Made by a program: the position numbers and the translations under genes
The notes under the pieces: model-generated
Told to the model about the DNA's origin: nothing
Database searches by the model: none
What the model saw: the letters and a program-made list of their open reading frames with translations, nothing else
Shown here: piece by piece, positions 34,652 through 43,967 of the stretch
Layout: every line of letters begins with the position of its first letter
How positions within the stretch are numbered: the first letter of the stretch is position 1
Origin: Candidatus Electrothrix gigas
GTDB lineage: Bacteria; Desulfobacterota; Desulfobulbia; Desulfobulbales; Desulfobulbaceae
DNA: 46,635 nucleotides
Assembly: GCA_022766165.1 (NCBI GenBank)
Contig: QYLO01000021.1
Span: forward strand, 1 to 46,635
Direction: 5' to 3'

Positions 34652-35509
34652 ATGAAGATTCTTCGTACCCCGCAGGAGATGACGGCTTGGTCCACAGAGC
34701 AGGCTGTTCTCAATAAAACAATTGGTTTTGTTCCAACAATGGGTTTCTTTCATGACGGACATCTTGCCCTCATGCAAAGGGCCAGAGAGCTGGCTGACTT
34801 GGTAGTGGTAAGCCTCTTTGTCAATCCCACGCAATTTGGCCCGCAAGAGGATCTGGCTGCATATCCTCGGCACTTTGACCATGATCAGGAACTGGCTGCC
34901 AGTGCTGGGGTTGATGTGCTTTTTGCTCCAACATCAGAGGAGATGTATCCGCCAGGGGCCACTACCACGGTGACAGTGAAGGGTGACTTGAGCAACCGGC
35001 TCTGTGGGGCTTCCCGGCCCGGTCATTTTGCTGGCGTTGCCACAGTGGTAACAAAACTCTTCAACATAGTTCGCCCTGATCTGGCCGTGTTTGGAAAAAA
35101 AGATTTTCAGCAACTTGCCATCATTCGACGTATGACGCTGGATCTGCATTTTGGAGTGGAGATTATCGGGCATCCCACGGTCAGGGAAAAAGATGGCTTG
35201 GCCATGAGTTCCCGCAATGCCTATCTTGAGGATGAAGATAGGGAAGCTGCGCTCAGTCTTTCCCGTTCTTTGGAACTGGCCCGAACAATGGTTGCCAACG
35301 GTGAACGTGATGCGCCATCGCTTACAGTTGCTGTAAAGCAGTTTATTCTGTCCTTTTCAGGCACAGCGGTGGATTATATCAGCTTTGTTGATCAGTTTAC
35401 CCTTGCGCCGGTTGCTGAGGTCAATAAAGACACCGTCCTAGCCTTGGCTGTGAAGATTAATGACAGGGTGCGGCTGATTGATAATGGGTTTGTGATAACA
35501 AAGAGTTAA
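34652..35509 (+). CDS. panC: Pantothenate synthetase
   Basis: A 285-residue enzyme that joins pantoate and beta-alanine using ATP, in coenzyme A synthesis. Motifs seen are PTMGFFHDGHLALM (HIGH-like), FVNPTQFGPQEDLAAYPR, VFGKKDFQQLAIIRRM and DGLAMSSRNAYL (KMSKS-like). Length matches the family. The next step's supplier, panD, is 2.3 kb downstream with four other genes between. No strong ribosome site is seen before the ATG. Confidence 0.96.
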   Translation: MKILRTPQEMTAWSTEQAVLNKTIGFVPTMGFFHDGHLALMQRARELADLVVVSLFVNPTQFGPQEDLAAYPRHFDHDQELAASAGVDVLFAPTSEEMYPPGATTTVTVKGDLSNRLCGASRPGHFAGVATVVTKLFNIVRPDLAVFGKKDFQQLAIIRRMTLDLHFGVEIIGHPTVREKDGLAMSSRNAYLEDEDREAALSLSRSLELARTMVANGERDAPSLTVAVKQFILSFSGTAVDYISFVDQFTLAPVAEVNKDTVLALAVKINDRVRLIDNGFVITKS

Positions 35510-35512
35510 TTT

Positions 35513-36469
35513 ATGAATTGGAAATCTATAATAGCAACAGCACTTATTACGGGAGCCGTAACTGTTGCGACAGGGATGCTTCTCTTTTGGTGGCAATCCG
35601 AGAAATCAGAACTGATTTATAACTCAATACAGAGCATTCCATTTGATGACTCTAATAATAAGTTATTCATTCAACAGGTTGAAATAGCTAATTCGGGTGA
35701 CAAGGTAATTGAGAACGTCGTATTTGTTCTTACTTTTTCTAACGAAAAAATACAGAAATCGAAGATAACTATTGATAAAGCAATATCTCACAAAACAAAG
35801 TCTGATGATTCGTCAATTGAGCTTAAAATTGATACATTAAATCCGAAGGAAGGTGCTGCTGTTTCTATATTGTTTCAAGGTTCAAGTACATCTACCCGCG
35901 CCGGAGCAGTATCGTTGAGAGGGAAAGGGGTTACGGGGAGACCTATTGGTTCAAGTAATAAAAGCAGCATGGTGTTTATCTCCATATCAGTAATAGCCGC
36001 ATATGCTGGTGTTTTTACCTTTTTTCTATCGACAAGATTTGGTCGAAAAATATTTCCAACATTATTGAAAGTTGCAATTCTAGGGGGACCACTAGCTTCA
36101 ACAGGAGAGCAAAAAGATGTTATTGCTTCTTTATTGGCTATGTATGGATACCCAGAAAGAGCTAAAGAGTATTTACAAGCTGGAGCATCTAGACAATACT
36201 GGGTAGAGGCGGATCTACTCGCATCTGAAGCTATTAATTCTGATGACAAAATGAAAAAAGACACTATTGAAATTTTAAAGCAGCTCAGTAAGGTCGAGGT
36301 TATGCGGAGAGAGTCTAAGGCTATTGTTTTTTATAATATCGCTCGTATTGCAGAATCAAGTGATTTAGATTCTTCAATTATTCATCAAAATCTTGAAATT
36401 GCAAAGAGTTTAAGCAAGAGAGAGATTGAAAAACGATTGGCAATTGATCCGATTTTTTCGAGTTCTTGA
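35513..36469 (+). CDS. Hypothetical membrane protein behind panC
   Basis: A 318-residue protein with hydrophobic segments at about residues 7-27 and 150-169. The loop between them is beta-rich and would lie outside the cytoplasm (SGDKVIENVVFVLTFSNEK). The C-terminal part is helical with TPR-like character (RAKEYLQAGASRQYWVEADLLASEA cut here into shorter blocks) and would be cytoplasmic. The gene is visibly richer in A and T than panC, which suggests transfer. It starts three bases after the panC stop. I do not recognise the family. Confidence 0.6.
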   Translation: MNWKSIIATALITGAVTVATGMLLFWWQSEKSELIYNSIQSIPFDDSNNKLFIQQVEIANSGDKVIENVVFVLTFSNEKIQKSKITIDKAISHKTKSDDSSIELKIDTLNPKEGAAVSILFQGSSTSTRAGAVSLRGKGVTGRPIGSSNKSSMVFISISVIAAYAGVFTFFLSTRFGRKIFPTLLKVAILGGPLASTGEQKDVIASLLAMYGYPERAKEYLQAGASRQYWVEADLLASEAINSDDKMKKDTIEILKQLSKVEVMRRESKAIVFYNIARIAESSDLDSSIIHQNLEIAKSLSKREIEKRLAIDPIFSSS

Positions 36470-36505
36470 TAATTTTTGAAGCGTTACGTCAGTTAGTTAA
36501 GCATT

Positions 36506-37144
36506 ATGAAATCCTTCTCAAAATGGACAATCGCCGAAGTTGAAGAGCAGTTTAACCTGCGGCAATGTAAGCAGCATGAGCTGTTGAGCCAATGGCTGAA
36601 CCTGGATGGAACTGCTCCAGTGACTCCAGAAGTGGAACACCTTCTTGCTGCTTTTCGAGCAAACTTAATCGATCATGTCTGGGATTGGAATGAGTGGGAA
36701 CTCAAAGGGAAGTTTATTTTCCCCTTGCTGGCCGCTGTTAATTTTGATGAGGAGCAGTATCAGTCCTTTATTGAGCGGGAAATTTCTGTAGAGATAGAGG
36801 AGGATGTGTTATCCGGTAAGGTGGATTTTTTTGTTGCTTATGGCAGACGGTATCCCAAGCGTCCGTATTTTTTTATTCATGAGTTTAAGAGGGAACATGA
36901 GGCATCAGGCGATCCGTTAGGTCAGCTTCTCGTAACAATGGTGGCTGCCCAGAAGTTGAATAACGACGGTAAACCGATCTATGGCTGTTATGTGATGGGA
37001 CGACTATGGTTTTTTGTTATTCTGGAGGGACAAGATTATGCAACCAGTCTGGCCTATGATGCAACCAAGGATGACATTAACGAGATTTTTATAATGCTTA
37101 AAAAAGCCAAAGGAATCATTGAAGAGCTTATAGTTTTGCCCTGA
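36506..37144 (+). CDS. PD-(D/E)XK nuclease-fold protein
   Basis: A 212-residue protein with a likely PD-(D/E)XK core: Glu65 in WNEWELKGKF, Asp107 in GKVDFFVAY, Glu126-x-Lys128 in FIHEFKRE, and Gln140 in GQLLVTMVAAQ. The order and spacing fit the fold used by restriction and repair nucleases. Which nucleic acid it acts on, if any, is unknown. There is no methyltransferase partner nearby. It sits between panC and panD with cupin and membrane-protein genes, possibly a small inserted cassette. Confidence 0.65.
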   Translation: MKSFSKWTIAEVEEQFNLRQCKQHELLSQWLNLDGTAPVTPEVEHLLAAFRANLIDHVWDWNEWELKGKFIFPLLAAVNFDEEQYQSFIEREISVEIEEDVLSGKVDFFVAYGRRYPKRPYFFIHEFKREHEASGDPLGQLLVTMVAAQKLNNDGKPIYGCYVMGRLWFFVILEGQDYATSLAYDATKDDINEIFIMLKKAKGIIEELIVLP

Positions 37145-37156
37145 AATGATTGACTG

Positions 37157-37498
37157 ATGAAAAATATTTTCTCTGATCTGCCATTAGACCTGAAAAACGA
37201 ACAGTTTGCCGAACTGTTGCGGGCCAAAAATATCCGCATTGAGCGCATTGTCTCCAAAGGTCATACCTCACCCAAAACAGGCTGGTACGACCAAGAGGAA
37301 AACGAGTGGGTGTTGGTACTGCAAGGTGCTGGAACCATTCTGTTTGCAGAGAATAATCAACGAGTGACCTTGCAACAGGGCGATTTTTTTCATATCCCGG
37401 CACACGCAAAGCATAAGGTTGTCTGGACAGACCCGGAGGAGTTTACGGTCTGGTTGGCAATGTATTATTCTGTTGAAGATTTCTCGGCATCTGAGTAA
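37157..37498 (+). CDS. Cupin-domain protein
   Basis: A 113-residue single cupin. The two cupin motifs are recognisable as the segment EENEWVLVLQGAGTILF and GDFFHIPAHAKHKVVWT, with the second metal-ligand histidines at HIPAHAKH. Such proteins bind metal and small ligands; the reaction cannot be inferred. It starts 12 bases after the nuclease-like gene. The family of very short cupins of this type is common in environmental bacteria. Confidence 0.8.
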   Translation: MKNIFSDLPLDLKNEQFAELLRAKNIRIERIVSKGHTSPKTGWYDQEENEWVLVLQGAGTILFAENNQRVTLQQGDFFHIPAHAKHKVVWTDPEEFTVWLAMYYSVEDFSASE

Positions 37499-37558
37499 AG
37501 TGGTTGACCTTGCAGAGGTCATAGGCGTGCATAAATCCTACAATAAGGAGAGAATATT

Positions 37559-37765
37559 ATGGGTACACCGGCGCAGCTCTTCTGGGGAATGATGTTTGGA
37601 GCAATTGGTTCTGGATTTTTCATCTATGGAAAAAAACAAAGTGCTTTTATTCCGCTTGGTACAGGGATACTCTTGTGCGTTTTTCCGTACTTTATCACAA
37701 ATATATATCTCATGCTTCTTGTGGGGTTTGCTCTGATGGCTGTACCGTATTTTTTTAAGGGCTAA
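37559..37765 (+). CDS. Small two-helix membrane protein
   Basis: A 68-residue protein, almost wholly hydrophobic, with helices at about residues 6-24 and 31-64 broken by PYFITN. AAGGAGAG precedes the ATG, so translation is credible. The length and layout are typical of small inner-membrane proteins with no assigned role. It lies between the cupin and panD genes. Confidence 0.65.
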   Translation: MGTPAQLFWGMMFGAIGSGFFIYGKKQSAFIPLGTGILLCVFPYFITNIYLMLLVGFALMAVPYFFKG

Positions 37766-37822
37766 ACAGGTAGTAGAGCCACGGCAGCAAATGCTCCCAT
37801 TTTTTTATACCAGTAGAGTACC

Positions 37823-38185
37823 ATGCAGCGAATAATGCTTAAAGCCAAAATCCACCGTGCAACCATTACTGAGGCGGATCTCAACTACGACGGCAGCCTG
37901 ACCATTGATCAAGATCTTTTGGATGCTGCTGGGATCATCCCTTTTGAGCGGGTCAAGGTCTATAATATCAATAACGGGGAACGGTTTGACACGTATGCTA
38001 TTCAGGGCGAGCGGGGATCTGGTGTTATTGGCCTGAACGGGGCTGCGGCCCGTAAAGGGCATGTGGGGGATTTGATTATCATCGTCACCTATGCCCAGTA
38101 CGAGGAAAGCGAATTAGATGGTTTTGCGCCGAAGATTATTCTCTGTGATGAGAAAAACGGGATTCGGGAACTGATTGATAGGTAG
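37823..38185 (+). CDS. panD: Aspartate 1-decarboxylase
   Basis: A 120-residue pyruvoyl enzyme that makes beta-alanine from aspartate for pantothenate. Self-cleavage at Gly24-Ser25 in NYDGSLTI would create the pyruvoyl group. Other conserved parts are [26 protein letters not shown] and [14 protein letters not shown]. Length is standard. The preceding genes separate it from panC, so coupling is weak. No strong ribosome site is seen. Confidence 0.96.
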   Translation: MQRIMLKAKIHRATITEADLNYDGSLTIDQDLLDAAGIIPFERVKVYNINNGERFDTYAIQGERGSGVIGLNGAAARKGHVGDLIIIVTYAQYEESELDGFAPKIILCDEKNGIRELIDR

Positions 38186-38190
38186 AGTTG

Positions 38191-38952
38191 ATGAATTCCG
38201 AGACATTAAAGCGGGAATTGAGATGTTGCGCATTAGCCTTTGCCAAGAAAAGAGGACTGGAAGTAGATAGCTCTCGTTCTACAGCGGTTCTCTTCTCTGA
38301 CATCAAAGACTGCTTTCATCCTGATTCGTATCAGGAAATCTTAGAAAATCCAGATTGGAAGGCACGAATACAAAAAACACATTCTCAGGTTCCCAACGCA
38401 AAAGAGATGCAGTCATCCAATAGCAGCGATGTTCTTCTGATGAACATCTTCTGTCATCCAAAGATCGGGGAATGGAAAGGGATCAGCAAGCTGATCGGGG
38501 CCGAAATTGATGAAGTTGCGTTCGGCTTTTCTGGAAATGTACCACGTTGCAATGGAAAGACAGATAGAACAGAAATTGATCTCAGTCTGACAGGTTGTCT
38601 GTGCGAAGCAAAACTTACTGAATCAAATTTCACTGCAAAGCGGGCGGAAGTTGTTGAAAAATATTTACAACTGAAGGATGTTTTTCATGTCGAGGCTCTT
38701 CCTCGTAAGGATGGTGATTATGATAACTATCAGCTGATCAGGAATTTTTTGGCAGCGGCTCAACATAAACAAAAACATATACTGTTCTGTGATGAAAGGA
38801 GACCTGACCTTGTCCGGCGATATATGGAGACAGTATCATGTCTGCGAGAAGTTCAGCATCGTATAGATTGCAGAGTAATATTCTGGCAAGAACTTGTGGC
38901 TGCATGTGGCTCTTCTTTACGTGAGTGGATGAAAGAAAAATACGGAATGTAA
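38191..38952 (+). CDS. PGN_0703-like putative restriction endonuclease
   Basis: A 253-residue protein from the ATG at 38191 (a TTG one codon earlier is possible). Asp130 in TEIDLSL and Glu139-x-Lys141 in CEAKLTES give a PD-(D/E)XK pattern. SSDVLLMNIFCHP at about 79-91 resembles the conserved N-terminal box of PGN_0703-type putative restriction endonucleases. No methyltransferase is adjacent. Its start is six bases after panD, so it may be an insertion behind that gene. Activity is unproven. Confidence 0.6.
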   Translation: MNSETLKRELRCCALAFAKKRGLEVDSSRSTAVLFSDIKDCFHPDSYQEILENPDWKARIQKTHSQVPNAKEMQSSNSSDVLLMNIFCHPKIGEWKGISKLIGAEIDEVAFGFSGNVPRCNGKTDRTEIDLSLTGCLCEAKLTESNFTAKRAEVVEKYLQLKDVFHVEALPRKDGDYDNYQLIRNFLAAAQHKQKHILFCDERRPDLVRRYMETVSCLREVQHRIDCRVIFWQELVAACGSSLREWMKEKYGM

Positions 38953-39007
38953 AGTGAGTTACTCTAAAAATCAAGGCGATATAAAAAAAGCAAAATAAGG
39001 AGCAACC

Positions 39008-40207
39008 ATGCCGGGTTTTGAAGTATTCGGAGAAGAGGAGAAGCAGCAAGCCCTGGAGGTTTTTGCCACCGGCGTCCTGTTTCGTTACGAGTTCGGTGAG
39101 CAGCGCAAGGGCGTGTACAAGGTGCGCGAGTTTGAGCAGGCCTTTGCCCAATACACCGGGGCCGCCCATGCCCAAGCCGTGACCTCGGGAACCGCCGCTC
39201 TGAAAGTGGCTTTGGCCGCTCTGGGCGTGAGCATCGGGGATGAGGTCATTACGCAGGGCTTTACCTTTGTTGCCACCTGGGAGGCTATTCTGGATATCGG
39301 CGCAATACCTGTCTTTACAGAAGTGGATCAAACCCTGAATATGGACCCGGCTGATCTGGAAAAAAAGATCACTGATAAGACCAAGGTTATTATCCCAGTC
39401 CACATGCTCGGTGCACCAGCCCGAATCGTGGAAATTAAGGCCATTGCTGATAAGCACGGTATCCCAGTGATAGAAGACACCGCCCAGGCAGCAGGTGCTC
39501 GGATTGATGGGCAGCACTTGGGTACCTTTGGTGATTTTGGCACCTTTTCCTTTGACTCGGTCAAAACCATGACTACTGGTGAAGGCGGGATGGTGATTAC
39601 CAATAACAAAGAGTTTTGGCGTAACTGTTCCGAGTATCATGATCACGGCCATGACCATGCGGTCAATCCCAGCGGACGGGGAGGGGAGGGGCGTCGTTTT
39701 ATCGGCTTTAACTATCGGATGATGGAGTTGCAAGGAGCTATCGGACTGGCCCAGTTGGCCAAGCTGGATGGTATGATTGCCTCCCAGCAAAAGAATAAGG
39801 CCATCCTCAAAGAGGCCGCTGCCAAAATCACCGGAGTGAGTTTTCGAGAAATTCTGGATGAGCAGGGCGACTCTGCTACCTTTTTTGCCTTTATGCTGCC
39901 AGATAAAGAGCAGGCCGCCAAGGTGAATCAGGTGCTGCGGAACAACAATGCCGGAGCGATTAATTTCGGTGAAAATAGCTGGCATTTTTATCCCTCCTGG
40001 GAGCATCTTCTTGAGGGAAAGACACTGGCACAGAACGGCTGGCCCTTTGAGGTCCACAACAAACGCCGAGTTATCTATGATCCCGAGGCGCTGCCTGCTT
40101 CAGTTGAGCTGATGCGTCGCACGTTGGTGTATCAAGTTCCAGTGAACCTCAGTGAGAGTCAGCGGGATACTATGCTGGTAGCTCTTGCTCAGGCGGCTGG
40201 GTTGTAG
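39008..40207 (+). CDS. kdnA: KdnA-like DegT/DnrJ/EryC1 aminotransferase
   Basis: A 399-residue PLP aminotransferase. The N terminus MPGFEVFGEEEK and the segment FSFDSVKTMTTGEGGM, with the PLP lysine, match the KdnA enzyme that makes 8-amino-3,8-dideoxy-manno-octulosonate for lipopolysaccharide inner core. HVDHDH-type histidines occur as EYHDHGHDHA. KdnB, the alcohol dehydrogenase partner, is not in this window. A general nucleotide-sugar aminotransferase role is the fallback. AAGGAGCAACC precedes the ATG. The next gene is a polysaccharide flippase, so the surface-sugar setting fits. Confidence 0.7.
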   Translation: MPGFEVFGEEEKQQALEVFATGVLFRYEFGEQRKGVYKVREFEQAFAQYTGAAHAQAVTSGTAALKVALAALGVSIGDEVITQGFTFVATWEAILDIGAIPVFTEVDQTLNMDPADLEKKITDKTKVIIPVHMLGAPARIVEIKAIADKHGIPVIEDTAQAAGARIDGQHLGTFGDFGTFSFDSVKTMTTGEGGMVITNNKEFWRNCSEYHDHGHDHAVNPSGRGGEGRRFIGFNYRMMELQGAIGLAQLAKLDGMIASQQKNKAILKEAAAKITGVSFREILDEQGDSATFFAFMLPDKEQAAKVNQVLRNNNAGAINFGENSWHFYPSWEHLLEGKTLAQNGWPFEVHNKRRVIYDPEALPASVELMRRTLVYQVPVNLSESQRDTMLVALAQAAGL

Positions 40208-40422
40208 TTTATCTCACCATAATGCACGCCTGTACCCCCTACTAGGAATAGATCGTGTGGTTTGGGATCAACTTTTCCTTTGGTATATTTTACTGTTCAT
40301 TAACTCCGCAGAAGAGATTCACAATTGCTTGAATACGTACAGTATGATGAGTTTTTCTTACTTTTTGATGCGACAAGGGGTCTTCTTTGTGAAATATTGT
40401 AACGATTGCTCCCCCATTGTCG

Positions 40423-41796
40423 ATGAATCAGCCTTCTGTTAAACAATATCTTATTAAGGGTGGTACATGGGCTTTTGCAGGGAAAGTAGCATCACTTATC
40501 ATGGGACTGGTATTATCGTCTTTCTTGGCGCGGCTGCTTTCCCCTGAGGATATGGGAGCTTATTTCTTAGCGTTGAATCTTGCCACCTTTTTTTCGATTT
40601 TTTCCAGGATGGGCGTTGATAACTCACTACAACGCTTTGTTGCGGAGGCTTTGGGAAGGGGTCAGCCTCATGTCGCATGTACCATTATTCGTAAAGGCTT
40701 AACTCTCACTTTGATAAGTGCGCTATTAGTAGCTGTAGTGGTGTATTTATGGGTTGGCCCTTGGGTGAACCAACATCTTTTCACCTCCGAGAGACTGGGT
40801 AATTCAATTAGCTTTGTTTCTTTTTGGCTTATCCTGCTTACCTTTCAGAACGTTTTCACAGCAGTTTTTCAGGGAGCGCAACAGATTCAAAAAGCTGTTA
40901 TCGTTAATGGCCTTTTGACGTCCTCAGTCGCAACAGTTTTTATTGCGTATTACCTTATGGTGAAAGGGCAGGCACTACTTTCTGAGGTACTTCCTTGGAT
41001 ATTAATAGCTGGTGGATGCAATATATTGTTTGCCTTATTAGCGTTAATGAACAATAAAACTATTAGTAATAAATCTGTAAAAAAAAATAAATCAGTAGGG
41101 TACATAGGGCTTATCAGTCATTCTTGGCCATTGCTTGTTAATGCCATAATGATGTTTACTCTGAGTCAGTCAGGTCTCTGGGTAATGGGAGCTTTTGCTT
41201 CTGATGCGGAAGTGGCTTCCTATGGTGCGGCTATCCGTATGGTAGTGTTGACAAGTATGACGTTGGTTATTGTTAATATAATTCTTCCTCCTTTGATTGT
41301 TCATCTGCATGCAGATAATCAAAAGGAACGACTTGAAAAGGTTCTGCGAAGTACAGCAACAATTGCTGCTATTCCAGCCTTGGCAGTACTTCTTTGTTAT
41401 ATTTTTCTGGGTGGCTGGATTCTGGAAATTGTTTTTGGTGAGCATTACCGTGCTGGTGCAACCGTACTTATGATTACAAGCCTGGGCCAGGTAGCCAATG
41501 TTCTTGTTGGTTCATGTGGATATGTCTTAGTGATGACAGGGCATAATTATTTGATAATGTTTATATCGATAGCTAGTTCTGTTATTGCATTTACCGGTAG
41601 TTTGTTACTAGTACAGAGCTATGGAAGTACAGGGGTCGCAATTGGCTATACCTTTGCTATGCTTGTACAACAGCTTGCTATGTTGTTATTTGCTCGTTAT
41701 CGTTGTGGTGTTTGGACACATATTTTAGGAATGAGGTATTTAGTACTAATAGTTAGGGAACGTTTTAGACTTAGATCAAGAAATGAATATAAATGA
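40423..41796 (+). CDS. Polysaccharide flippase (Wzx-like)
   Basis: A 457-residue membrane protein with about 12-14 hydrophobic helices, of the oligosaccharide flippase/MATE-like family. FLARLLSPEDMGAYFLALNL near the N terminus and the segment GVAIGYTFAMLVQQLAMLLF near the end are typical. It would move lipid-linked sugar units across the inner membrane. ATG 40423 follows an in-frame TTG by two codons; no ribosome site is clear. The gene is AT-rich relative to those upstream. It is followed by glycosyltransferase and polymerase genes. Confidence 0.85.
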   Translation: MNQPSVKQYLIKGGTWAFAGKVASLIMGLVLSSFLARLLSPEDMGAYFLALNLATFFSIFSRMGVDNSLQRFVAEALGRGQPHVACTIIRKGLTLTLISALLVAVVVYLWVGPWVNQHLFTSERLGNSISFVSFWLILLTFQNVFTAVFQGAQQIQKAVIVNGLLTSSVATVFIAYYLMVKGQALLSEVLPWILIAGGCNILFALLALMNNKTISNKSVKKNKSVGYIGLISHSWPLLVNAIMMFTLSQSGLWVMGAFASDAEVASYGAAIRMVVLTSMTLVIVNIILPPLIVHLHADNQKERLEKVLRSTATIAAIPALAVLLCYIFLGGWILEIVFGEHYRAGATVLMITSLGQVANVLVGSCGYVLVMTGHNYLIMFISIASSVIAFTGSLLLVQSYGSTGVAIGYTFAMLVQQLAMLLFARYRCGVWTHILGMRYLVLIVRERFRLRSRNEYK

Positions 41797-41822
41797 AAAG
41801 AAAATAACCCAATTAAATAAGT

Positions 41823-42929
41823 GTGAGTAATCATAATATAAAGAGAATAATTATCTACCGTCTTGGAAGCCTTGGTGATACGATTGTCGCTTTACCTTCT
41901 CTACATTTAATCAGGAAAAAGTACCCGAAAGCAGAAATAAATCTTCTGGGGACCTCAGTCTCTCATGCAGCCGCATGTCATCCCAAAAATATACTAGAGG
42001 GAAGTGGGCTTATTAATGGATATCTTTCTTATCCTAATGGATTAAGAGATCCGAGGGATTTGTTTATACTACGGAGAAAAATTAAACAACTGAGTCCTCA
42101 ACTGTTAATATATCTAACTGCTGTACGCAGCTATTTGAAGGTATATCGTGATGTTCTTTTTTTTAAACTTTGCGGAATAAAAAAAATAATTGCAGCTCCT
42201 TACCACGCTAACTTGCAGAATAATAAATGGAATGATAGGAGAGATTGTTATGAATATGAAGCAGTTCGTCTGACTCGATGTTTAGCCGAGCTGGGAGATG
42301 CACACATAGATAATAAAGAAAGTTGGGATCTGCGCTTATCTCCACAGGAGTTATATAGGGCGCAGGAACTATTACGCATTTCTCTTACTCCAAGCAAGTT
42401 TATTGCCTGTAGTCCTACAGCTAAAGTTGATGCGAAACACTGGGGAAAAAGGCGTTGGCAAGAATTTATACGTAAGCTGTATCCCCATTTTAGACAATAT
42501 CAACTAATATTGCTAGGTGCTGAAAAAGACTATGAGGAGTGCAAATATGTAGGAAATTCTTGGTCTGGTAGTATAGTTAATCTATGTGGAAAGACGACTC
42601 CTCGTGAAAGTGCTGCTGTGTTAAAGCACGTTGACTTTTTTGTAGGCCATGACAGCGGCCCTATGCATCTTGCAGCCTCAGTAGGAACACCATGTATAGC
42701 TATTTTTAGTGCTCGGAATAAACCATCAGTATGGTTTCCGTATGGCTCTAGGCATAAGGTGCATTATTTCAAAACTGCATGCTATGGGTGTGCTCTTGAT
42801 GTTTGTACAAAAAAAGAATGTATTAAATCAATAACAGTAGATGAAGTCCTTACCTCTTGCTTGTCAATTTTGACTAACTTAAGGCGGGACAGCCTACAAG
42901 ATCAGGGGCAATTGTGCAAACCATCGTAG
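41823..42929 (+). CDS. Glycosyltransferase family 9 (heptosyltransferase-like)
   Basis: A 368-residue GT9 enzyme starting at GTG. The N-terminal RLGSLGDTIVALP and the C-terminal VGHDSGPMHLAASVGTPCIAIFSA are the family hallmarks; the second binds the nucleotide sugar. It would add a sugar to lipopolysaccharide or a related glycan in the cytoplasm. The exact sugar is unknown. It is followed by a clear terminator at 42951-42991. Base composition is AT-rich, as in its neighbours. Confidence 0.85.
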   Translation: MSNHNIKRIIIYRLGSLGDTIVALPSLHLIRKKYPKAEINLLGTSVSHAAACHPKNILEGSGLINGYLSYPNGLRDPRDLFILRRKIKQLSPQLLIYLTAVRSYLKVYRDVLFFKLCGIKKIIAAPYHANLQNNKWNDRRDCYEYEAVRLTRCLAELGDAHIDNKESWDLRLSPQELYRAQELLRISLTPSKFIACSPTAKVDAKHWGKRRWQEFIRKLYPHFRQYQLILLGAEKDYEECKYVGNSWSGSIVNLCGKTTPRESAAVLKHVDFFVGHDSGPMHLAASVGTPCIAIFSARNKPSVWFPYGSRHKVHYFKTACYGCALDVCTKKECIKSITVDEVLTSCLSILTNLRRDSLQDQGQLCKPS

Positions 42930-42950
42930 ACTGTTCATCGCAAGGCTTTT

Positions 42951-42991
42951 GCCGAATTCTGAGTTTTCAGAACTCAGAATTTTTTCCCGGC
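42951..42991 (+). terminator. Rho-independent terminator
   Basis: A perfect 11-bp stem, AATTCTGAGTT (42955-42965) with AACTCAGAATT (42971-42981), a five-base loop and a T run to 42985. GCCG and CGGC at the outside may extend it. It lies 21 bp after the GT9 stop and would end that transcript. Confidence 0.85.
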
Positions 42992-43038
42992 TTAAGTTGG
43001 TAGTCAATATCATGAAATGTTTTTAACTATTTTTCTAC

Positions 43039-43953
43039 ATGCTGAAATTAATTTTAAATGGTTTTTTTCGTAGCGGTACAACTGTATTATGGAAAATAAT
43101 CCGGGAAAGCAATCCAGATATGCATGTATTCTATGAACCTTTACATAATGAACTTTTTTCGTCAATTTATAGGGAACAAGTACTCAAAGAAATGAGCCAC
43201 GGGTATACGACAACGGACGAGTATATAGGGCAAGGCGAATTTTTTTTAAAACGATTAAGAGAAAAACATCCGGCAAGAAATGGAAATATGGTCTATCTAT
43301 ATGACGTACATGCTATTGTTGAGTATTTCAGGATATTCAGTAATATGGATAAACCGGTTGTTCTCCAACCTAATCGTCTTCACTTTATGCTTTCTGATCT
43401 TGCAGAAGTCTTTGATTGTAAAGTAGCACATATTATTCGTCATCCACTTGATGTTTTTTTATCAATTCTGTTTTCATCTCAGAAGCTTAAGGGAATACGA
43501 AATGCATTTGGCCTCAATCCTTATCTATTGAGGTTATTTAAAAATAATAATCCTTATTTTTTGGATCAACAATGCGAATTCATATCACATTACTTTGGAA
43601 TGCCTCAGCCTCGAATGAGATCGCTACTGAAGTACATTTATCCCAAAAAATATTATTTACAAAAATTTATTTTCTGCTGGACTGTAGCAAATTGGCATGC
43701 AGTTTCAGAGGTTGAAAAGTCAAATGGCATTGTTATTCGATATGAAGATTTCTATAATGTAAAAACGTTAAAAACGTTATCAGATTTCGCAAAGATATCT
43801 TTAGAACCTTCAATTGTAAAAATACACAGAAACTCTATTAGTAAATTTAGGAGCGAAGACTTTTTGATATGCTATAAATATGCAAAAGATATGGGTATAC
43901 ATGATGAATTTAAATTTGTCGTTGATAAGTTTGACTATTCAATTAAAAAATAG
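43039..43953 (+). CDS. Sulfotransferase-family protein
   Basis: A 304-residue protein of the P-loop sulfotransferase type. The 5'-phosphosulfate-binding loop reads FRSGTTVLWKII near residues 9-20, and the 3'-phosphate-binding part AHIIRHPLDVFLSILFSS near 132-149. It would transfer a sulfuryl group from PAPS to a glycan or other acceptor. The sequence is AT-rich. The ATG at 43039 has no clear ribosome site, and a terminator lies just upstream, so it may have its own promoter. Confidence 0.75.
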   Translation: MLKLILNGFFRSGTTVLWKIIRESNPDMHVFYEPLHNELFSSIYREQVLKEMSHGYTTTDEYIGQGEFFLKRLREKHPARNGNMVYLYDVHAIVEYFRIFSNMDKPVVLQPNRLHFMLSDLAEVFDCKVAHIIRHPLDVFLSILFSSQKLKGIRNAFGLNPYLLRLFKNNNPYFLDQQCEFISHYFGMPQPRMRSLLKYIYPKKYYLQKFIFCWTVANWHAVSEVEKSNGIVIRYEDFYNVKTLKTLSDFAKISLEPSIVKIHRNSISKFRSEDFLICYKYAKDMGIHDEFKFVVDKFDYSIKK

Positions 43954-43967
43954 TACTTTATTTCTAT

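Noticed and set aside
40185..40442. 85-residue plus-strand gene
   Set aside because: It overlaps the ends of two real genes in another frame and has no ribosome site.
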